From MH13 sp042140245 (GTDB lineage Bacteria > Pseudomonadota > Alphaproteobacteria > Rhizobiales > MH13), in NCBI RefSeq assembly GCF_042140245.1, contig NZ_CP159483.1, forward strand, positions 2,542,001 to 2,606,000: a stretch of DNA of 64,000 bases, in the 5' to 3' direction. A program made the position numbers and the translations under genes. The notes beneath the pieces are model-generated. The model made no database searches and was not told where the DNA came from. It was given only the letters and a program-made list of their open reading frames with translations. Shown piece by piece: positions 58,967 through 64,000 of the stretch (positions are counted from its first letter, which is position 1; each line of letters starts with the position of its first letter).

Positions 58967-60007
58967 ATGAAACTGAGCAGACGAGCTTTCGGCAAAACGC
59001 TTCTCGGGGCCGGTGCGGCTCTGTCGATGCCAAATATTGTGCGTGCTCAATCGCAAGAACTCATCGTTATCAGCTATGGGGGTGCTCTGCAGGAGCCGCA
59101 CCGTTGGCTGGGTGACCAGTTGCAGCAGGAGTTTCCTGGCCTCACCGTCCGACTTGTGCCGAGTGAATCACAGGATATCGTTGCGCAGATCAAGGCAGCG
59201 CAGGGTTTCAGCCCTTATGACGTGATGCCAAATGGCGAGCCGCCACACCTGATTGCGCAGCGCGATGGTTACATTCAGCAGCTCGACCCGTCGACGATCG
59301 ACAATTACGAGAATGTCGTTCCGGAGTTTTGGGAGAAAACCAGCGGCTTTGGTGTGCCAGCCACGTTCTCGCTGATCGGCATCGCTTACAATGAAGAGAT
59401 GGTGGAAACGCCGCCAACCAGTTGGGCTGACCTTTGGAACGAGGAATATGCTGGCATGGTGGGTCTCTGCCGCACGTCCTCGAACCTTGGCCTTGGTACG
59501 CTGGCCGTTGTTTCAAAGATCTTTGGCGGCTCGGAAGAAAATCTCGAGCCCGGGTGGGAGAAGTTGAAAGAGCTTAACCCGATTGCCGGTCGTAGCCCGC
59601 GCATTCTCGCGCAGATGCTGGAGCGAGGCGAGATTGGCGTAACGCCGCTCTGGAACAACGACGCCGCCGTTGCCGCCGAACGTGGCCTGCCGATCAAGTT
59701 CGTCAAGCCGGACCCAGGGCCCGTTGCCATTTTGTCGATGATGTCAGAAATCACCGGCACCCGCGTCCCAGAAATGGCGCATCGCTTTATGGATGGTGTG
59801 ATCAGCACGGAATACCAGGAGATGGCGGCCGACTCGCCCTACTTCTTCGGTGTAACGGTCCAGGGTGTTTCAGTGCCTGAGGCCGCTCGTCCCTACACGC
59901 CTTCGACGCCGGAAGAGGTTGCGAACCTACAGACGGTCAATTGGGATGCCATTGTCGCTGTTCGTCCGCAGTTGGTGGAACGCTTTGATCGCGAGTTCGC
60001 GGTCTAA
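58967..60007 (+). CDS. ABC transporter substrate-binding protein (family 1, polyamine/iron type), Tat-exported
   Basis: A 346-residue binding protein. ATG 58967 has AGGGAG upstream. The N-terminus MKLSRRAFGKTLLGAGAALS has the twin-arginine motif SRRAFGK and a hydrophobic region ending before RAQSQ, so export is by Tat. The mature part begins LIVISYGGALQEPHRWLG, as in PotD/Fbp-type proteins, with SPYDVMPNGEPP and a late YFFGVTVQGVSVPEAARPYTP. It partners the PotABC-like genes downstream. The ligand is not evident; the SIS-domain neighbour hints at an amino-sugar or Amadori-type compound. Confidence 0.85.
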   Translation: MKLSRRAFGKTLLGAGAALSMPNIVRAQSQELIVISYGGALQEPHRWLGDQLQQEFPGLTVRLVPSESQDIVAQIKAAQGFSPYDVMPNGEPPHLIAQRDGYIQQLDPSTIDNYENVVPEFWEKTSGFGVPATFSLIGIAYNEEMVETPPTSWADLWNEEYAGMVGLCRTSSNLGLGTLAVVSKIFGGSEENLEPGWEKLKELNPIAGRSPRILAQMLERGEIGVTPLWNNDAAVAAERGLPIKFVKPDPGPVAILSMMSEITGTRVPEMAHRFMDGVISTEYQEMAADSPYFFGVTVQGVSVPEAARPYTPSTPEEVANLQTVNWDAIVAVRPQLVERFDREFAV

Positions 60008-60039
60008 GTTCTCCTTTTTCCGGCATAGCGGAGGCACGG

Positions 60040-61149
60040 GTGACTGAGAAACCCATGCTTGAAGACATCATGCGCCAGCCCTTGCTTTTGCGAGGGCTGG
60101 CGTCACGTCTCGGCGATATCGAAGCCTTCTGGCGCGAGCATCTGCGTGTTGCGTCACGCTTGATCGCGTTTGGTAGCGGCGACGGCTGGTTCGCGGCGCG
60201 CAGTGCGAGTTCCCGCGCCGGTGAGCCGGGATTGCTGGCCGCTAGTGGGCTGGAGATTGCTGGTGATCAGGGCCCATTGATCACTCCAGCCGATCGACTG
60301 ATTGCCATTTCCATGTCCGGCAATGTTGACCGGACGGTTGAGGCGGCGACGCGGGCAGTTGAACAAGGTGCCCAGGCTGTTAGCCTCACCAACAGTGCTG
60401 GCGGACGTCTTGCCGAACTCGGCCTTGCCAACTTCTCCCTCCAAATTGATGATGTCGCACCGTTTTTGTGCGGAACGTCCAGCTTCACGGCGACGCGCAC
60501 TGTTTTGGCCGCTTTCTCTGCGTTTTCCGAAGGCCAGTCGGTGAGCGCCATGCAGGAGCAGATAACGACCACGGCCGATGCTCTGGGATACGTGCTGGCT
60601 GAGGTCGGGCCGATCGCCGAGGACATCGCTGCTCAAAAAGCCAAGAGCACACCTGGCGCACGGTATCTATCCTGTGGGCGTCGCGGATCAGCTGTCGCAG
60701 ATTATGGTGCGGCCAAGATCGTTGAGCTCTCAGCAACGCCGGTCTGGTCCGATGACCTCGAAGAGTTTGCTCATCGCCAGTACTGGACCATGGCCAGAGG
60801 GGAGGTGGCCGTCATGCTGCCAACAAGCACGTTCGTTGCCGACATCGCCAAGGAATCGGCGGATGCGCTGCGCGCCATGGAAGTCGACACGGTTGCGATT
60901 GGACCGGCCAGCCTTGGTGTTGATGCCGCGTGTTGGCAGATGACCTGGCGCGATGATTTAAACGTGGATGATGCGACGCTCGCATCTGGCGCGCTGCAGC
61001 TGCTGGCGTATCATTGGGCTGATGCGGCTGGCTTCGACCCCAATCGCCGCATGCATTTGAAGAACGACACGACACGGTTCAAAACGAGCCGTCTTTTGAC
61101 ACGGCGTTCGCTGCATGCAGTTGCCGGTGACCCTGCGACGGCCGTTTAA
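60040..61149 (+). CDS. Double SIS-domain sugar isomerase / deglycase-like protein
   Basis: A 369-residue protein from GTG 60040. Two SIS domains are visible. The first (about residues 40-170) has SRLIAFGSGDGWFAARSASS, LIAISMSGNVDRTVEAATRA and QAVSLTNSAGGRLAELG. The second (about 205-350) starts at PGARYLSCGRRGSAVADYGA and has AKIVELSATPVWSDDLEEFA. The layout is that of the isomerase half of GlmS and of FrlB-type fructosamine-6-phosphate deglycases; no glutaminase domain is present. The EEFAH motif matches the catalytic Glu region of that group. Inside an ABC operon it probably processes the imported compound. Substrate unknown. Confidence 0.82.
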   Translation: MTEKPMLEDIMRQPLLLRGLASRLGDIEAFWREHLRVASRLIAFGSGDGWFAARSASSRAGEPGLLAASGLEIAGDQGPLITPADRLIAISMSGNVDRTVEAATRAVEQGAQAVSLTNSAGGRLAELGLANFSLQIDDVAPFLCGTSSFTATRTVLAAFSAFSEGQSVSAMQEQITTTADALGYVLAEVGPIAEDIAAQKAKSTPGARYLSCGRRGSAVADYGAAKIVELSATPVWSDDLEEFAHRQYWTMARGEVAVMLPTSTFVADIAKESADALRAMEVDTVAIGPASLGVDAACWQMTWRDDLNVDDATLASGALQLLAYHWADAAGFDPNRRMHLKNDTTRFKTSRLLTRRSLHAVAGDPATAV

Positions 61150-61162
61150 GGGGATTGAGTTG

Positions 61163-62182
61163 ATGATTGAGGTCTCAGCCCTCAACAAACATTTTGGGGC
61201 CAATCATGTGCTGCGCGATTGTTCGCTGGCGATTGATGCTGGAGAGGTTGTGACGCTGCTTGGCGCTTCAGGCTGCGGGAAGACAACGCTTCTGCGTTGC
61301 ATCGCGGGTTTTGAGACGCCGCAACAAGGCCGTGTGACGCTGGCTGGTGAAGACGTCACAACCCTGCCGCCCAACCGGCGCGATGTGGGCTTTGTTTTTC
61401 AAAACTACGCCCTGTTCCCGCACATGACGGTGGCGGAAAATGTTGGCTACGGCCTCTCTGTGCGCCGCGCTGACCGCAAAACCATGGAAAGCAGCGTTGC
61501 TGAAGCGTTGGACATGGTTTCGCTTACCGGATTTGAAGACCGGTTTCCAAAGTCGCTTTCGGGCGGACAGCAACAGCGCGTAGCTCTGGCACGTGCGCTG
61601 GTTCTTCATCCCAAAGTGCTGTTGATGGATGAGGCTTTCAACGCGCTTGACGCCAAGCTTCGCGGTGCCATGCAGATTGAGTTGCGCAAGATCGTGAAGC
61701 GGGTCGGGTTGACGGCCGTCTGTGTGACGCACGATCAGGATGAGGCCCTGACGATCAGCGACCGCATTGCTGTGATGTCAGAAGGGCGCATTGAACAGTT
61801 CGCCAGCCCGCAAACGATTTATGACAGTCCAACCACAGCCTTTGTGGCTGACTTTATTGGCGCGGCCAATGTATTGCCAAGAAAGGCTGCCGATAGGTTT
61901 GTCGCCGACGATCAAGGGTGGGCGAATGATGTGCAAAGCATCGTGGTCCGACCAGAGAATTTCAACCTGACGCCGCAGGTGGTACCCGGCGCTGTGCCTG
62001 GCCGTGTGGATTTTGTCCGCCTGACTGGCCCTGACATGGCCTATGAAATTGCGCTTGATGGCGGACCGTCCGTGCGCGCGCTCATCGACCGTCATGACCA
62101 TATCCAGCTTGATGTTGGCGACCAGGTCTATGTGTCGGTGCGCGACAAGGATGGCTGCAAACCCGTGCTTGGCGCTCTGTGA
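61163..62182 (+). CDS. PotA-type ABC transporter ATPase
   Basis: A 339-residue ATPase; ATG 61163 has GGGG 11 bases upstream and the longer in-frame start overlaps the SIS gene. Walker A GASGCGKTT (about residues 35-43), Q-loop FVFQNYALFPHMTV, signature LSGGQQQRVALARAL, H-loop VTHDQDEALTISDRI and a C-terminal TOBE domain (about 265-335). The Walker B region reads LLMDEAFNALD where most relatives have DEPxSALD, a small but odd change at the conserved Pro. It energises the two permeases that follow. Confidence 0.92.
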   Translation: MIEVSALNKHFGANHVLRDCSLAIDAGEVVTLLGASGCGKTTLLRCIAGFETPQQGRVTLAGEDVTTLPPNRRDVGFVFQNYALFPHMTVAENVGYGLSVRRADRKTMESSVAEALDMVSLTGFEDRFPKSLSGGQQQRVALARALVLHPKVLLMDEAFNALDAKLRGAMQIELRKIVKRVGLTAVCVTHDQDEALTISDRIAVMSEGRIEQFASPQTIYDSPTTAFVADFIGAANVLPRKAADRFVADDQGWANDVQSIVVRPENFNLTPQVVPGAVPGRVDFVRLTGPDMAYEIALDGGPSVRALIDRHDHIQLDVGDQVYVSVRDKDGCKPVLGAL

Positions 62183-63069
62183 TGATTGCCGGCGCGCTTG
62201 AACGGTTCAAAGAGTGGAAAGGGGTTTGGCCGGCTGTGCCAGCCTTTGTTTTCCTAACGGTTTTCTTCATCGCCCCGATGGCGGTGCTTTTCTCGTTCGG
62301 GTTCACCACCATCGAGCGTGGCCAAGTGATGGGAACCGGCTTCACGCTGCAGTATCTCACCGAAACGCTGCAGGATGATCTGTTTTGGCGGGTTTGGTGG
62401 AAGTCCTTTTATGTCGGCGTGATTTCCACGGTTGTTTGTCTTTTGCTCGCTTACCCGGTTGCCTATGTCTACACGCTGGTTGGCCGCCGCGCCCAGATGC
62501 TCATTCTCATTCTCACCATCGCCCCGCTTTTGACCAGCGCGATTGTGCGCACCTACGCTTGGCTCGTCATCCTGGGCGGGCGGCGTGGTGTGATCAACTC
62601 AGCTCTCATCGAGCTTGGGATCATCACCCGGCCTATTCGCATGCTGAACACTGATTTTGCTGTGATTGTTGGCATGACGCAGGTCCATCTGCCATTCATG
62701 ATCTTGCCGCTCATCACCGTGCTCGCCATGCGTGACCGCAATCTAGAAGCGGCGTCGTTGGGCATGGGCGCAAGCCGCGTTCAAACCTTTTTCCGCGTGG
62801 TGCTCCCGATGAGTGTGCCGGGCATCGTCGCCGGCCTGACAATCGTCTTCGCGCTCTCCTACACCAACTTCATCATTCCGCAGCTTCTTGGTGGCGGTGC
62901 CTACACGACGCTTGCAGTGCAAGTGTACGAGTCTATCGTGGTGATCCTGGATTGGAGCAAGGGTGCGATGTTGGCATTGTTGCTGCTCGGCAGCTGTTTC
63001 GTCTTCATCATGCTGATTGGCTTGGTCGGCAATCGCCTCATGAAGTGGATGGAGCCCGCTAAATCATGA
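62182..63069 (+). CDS. PotB-type ABC transporter permease
   Basis: A 295-residue inner membrane protein with six helices. I use ATG 62182, which overlaps the ATPase stop (TGATG); a GTG three bases earlier is possible. The EAA coupling loop reads NLEAASLGMGASRVQTFFRV then VLPMSVPGIVAGL, and the N-terminal helix PAVPAFVFLTVFFIAPMAVL is typical of PotB. It forms the channel with the PotC-like permease encoded next, overlapping by four bases. Confidence 0.92.
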   Translation: MIAGALERFKEWKGVWPAVPAFVFLTVFFIAPMAVLFSFGFTTIERGQVMGTGFTLQYLTETLQDDLFWRVWWKSFYVGVISTVVCLLLAYPVAYVYTLVGRRAQMLILILTIAPLLTSAIVRTYAWLVILGGRRGVINSALIELGIITRPIRMLNTDFAVIVGMTQVHLPFMILPLITVLAMRDRNLEAASLGMGASRVQTFFRVVLPMSVPGIVAGLTIVFALSYTNFIIPQLLGGGAYTTLAVQVYESIVVILDWSKGAMLALLLLGSCFVFIMLIGLVGNRLMKWMEPAKS

Positions 63070-63938
63070 GCATTGCCGAGCCCGCATCACCAACAGACAC
63101 TGCTGCGTCGGCACGCGCGCTGCCACAAGCGGCAGGCTCACGCTGGCTTGATCATCTCGGAACAGCGGTCATGGTGACGTTGGCAGTCTTCGCCTTGCTG
63201 TTGCTGGTCTTGCCGAGCCTGATCGTGATCGCGATTTCCTTCACCGAGACGCGCTACATCACGTTCCCACCTCAGGGGTTCACGTTGCACTGGTACGCCG
63301 ATTTGTTTGGTCGCCAGCAGATCATCGACTCGGCGATCACCAGCCTCCAGGTGGCCGGAGCGGCTACGGCGATAGCTTTGAGCTTTGCCATTCCGGCCGC
63401 CTATTCGCTTGTCCGAGGGCGTTATCCAGGCAAGGCCTTCGCTTCAGCTTTGATCGTCGCGCCGCAGATGATCCCTGGCATGGTGATAGGCGTCGCGCTG
63501 CTATTCTTCGGCGCGTTTATCGCGTTCCGGCAATCCAATCTGATGCTTGTTCTTGGCCTGACGGTTTTCTGCATGCCGTTTGCCGTGCGCATCGTGATGG
63601 CCCGCCTGGCCCAATTGGATCCGGCCCTTGAAGAAGCCTCTTTGTCGATGGGGGCGAGCAAGTTTCGCACGTTCACCAGCATCACGGTGCGGCAGTTGAC
63701 CGGCTCGATCGCTGCCGCTGCGGCATTTGTGTTCATCGAGTTCTTCGACAATCTCACCGTTGCACTTTTCACATCATCCCCGCGTTCGCGTCCTCTCGCA
63801 GTGGAGCTTTACAATCTCGTCCAGTTCGACAGCAGCCCGATGGTGGCAGCGCTTTCGAGCTTGGAAATTCTGCTGGCGTTCCTCATCATGATCGTGTTGT
63901 CGCGCACCATGGGGCTTGAGCGTTTGGCCAAGCAGTGA
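63066..63938 (+). CDS. PotC-type ABC transporter permease
   Basis: A 290-residue inner membrane protein with six helices after a hydrophilic N-terminal tail of about 28 residues. The coupling loop reads ALEEASLSMGASKFRTFTSI; LIVAPQMIPGMVIGVALLFF and FVFIEFFDNLTVALFTSSPR are family blocks. Starts by ATGA overlap with the PotB-like gene, and its stop overlaps the next gene's ATG (TGATG). Confidence 0.92.
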   Translation: MSIAEPASPTDTAASARALPQAAGSRWLDHLGTAVMVTLAVFALLLLVLPSLIVIAISFTETRYITFPPQGFTLHWYADLFGRQQIIDSAITSLQVAGAATAIALSFAIPAAYSLVRGRYPGKAFASALIVAPQMIPGMVIGVALLFFGAFIAFRQSNLMLVLGLTVFCMPFAVRIVMARLAQLDPALEEASLSMGASKFRTFTSITVRQLTGSIAAAAAFVFIEFFDNLTVALFTSSPRSRPLAVELYNLVQFDSSPMVAALSSLEILLAFLIMIVLSRTMGLERLAKQ

Positions 63939-64000
63939 TGGATGCCTCCCGCGACCTCATCGGTTATGGCGGGCAGACGCCCGATATCCTTTGGCCGAAC
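63938..64000 (+). CDS. PuuE/allantoinase-like polysaccharide deacetylase, 5' end only
   Basis: Only the first 21 codons lie in the window, but they read MDASRDLIGYGGQTPDILWP, the standard opening of PuuE-type allantoinase/chitooligosaccharide-deacetylase-like proteins (RDxxGYGxxxPxxxWP). The ATG overlaps the PotC-like stop. Such enzymes hydrolyse amide bonds, often of ureides or N-acyl groups, and here would belong to the same operon as the SIS protein. The catalytic part is outside the window, so the call rests on the N-terminal motif and context. Confidence 0.55.
   Translation, partial: MDASRDLIGYGGQTPDILWPN

Noticed and set aside
1..64000. CRISPR arrays, rRNA genes, replication origin, integrase genes
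   Set aside because: Looked for and not found: no regularly spaced short repeats, no rRNA-like blocks, no DnaA-box cluster and no tyrosine or serine recombinase motif in any supported ORF.

Overview
The window looks like chromosome of a heterotrophic, probably marine, alphaproteobacterium. The reasons are dense operons with ATGA/TGATG overlaps, three TRAP/TAXI or polyamine-type uptake systems, FecCD and ribose-type ABC importers, CoA-dependent aromatic catabolism and a LapG-type surface adhesin system. This is inferred from gene content; no rRNA or marker gene is present to fix the taxon.

Left end (1-2230): accessory DNA with a truncated nuclease (SNase fold), two small membrane-protein ORFs, a small hypothetical gene, a 3' fragment of a tRNA-Trp-like gene, and a decayed 3' end of guaA. 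Both of the last two are classic integration targets of genomic islands.

2450-20700: a biofilm adhesin locus. It encodes a LuxR-type regulator, a TolC-like outer membrane protein, a LapB-type ABC exporter, a HlyD/LapC adaptor, a LapG-type periplasmic protease and, convergent to them, a giant repeat/RTX adhesin of about 3,660 residues. A 16-bp near-palindrome is shared by the promoters of the regulator, the exporter operon and the adhesin, and suggests one regulon.

21590-29185: a second tRNA fragment, then an eight- or nine-gene operon for a metal or metallophore FecBCD-type importer. It has two paralogous binding proteins, a DUF364 protein, a DUF1971 protein, an ICMT-like membrane methyltransferase and two glutamine-amidotransferase-like proteins.

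29180-38800: an aromatic acid cluster (IclR regulator, thioesterase, salicylyl-CoA hydroxylase-like FAD monooxygenase, CoA ligase, gentisate dioxygenase, fumarylpyruvate hydrolase, maleylpyruvate isomerase, TAXI-TRAP importer). It probably runs salicylate -> salicylyl-CoA -> gentisyl-CoA -> gentisate -> fumarate + pyruvate.

38800-51350: an IS3-family remnant, a GntR regulator, and a sugar ABC importer followed by apnO, apnL, apsD, a RuBisCO-like protein and oiaK. This fits a complete D-apiose/D-apionate route.

51640-58200: bounded by two more tRNA-Trp-like 3' fragments. It holds a C4-dicarboxylate-type TRAP system whose binding-protein gene carries a one-base frameshift, an alpha/beta hydrolase, a LysR regulator and a D-cysteine desulfhydrase/L-cysteate sulfo-lyase-type enzyme.

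58970-64000: a Tat-exported binding protein, a double-SIS-domain protein, a polyamine-type ABC importer and the start of a PuuE/allantoinase-like deacetylase, apparently an undescribed catabolic operon. Four same-strand tRNA 3' fragments divide the window into cassettes, which suggests growth by repeated site-specific insertion, although no integrase is visible here.
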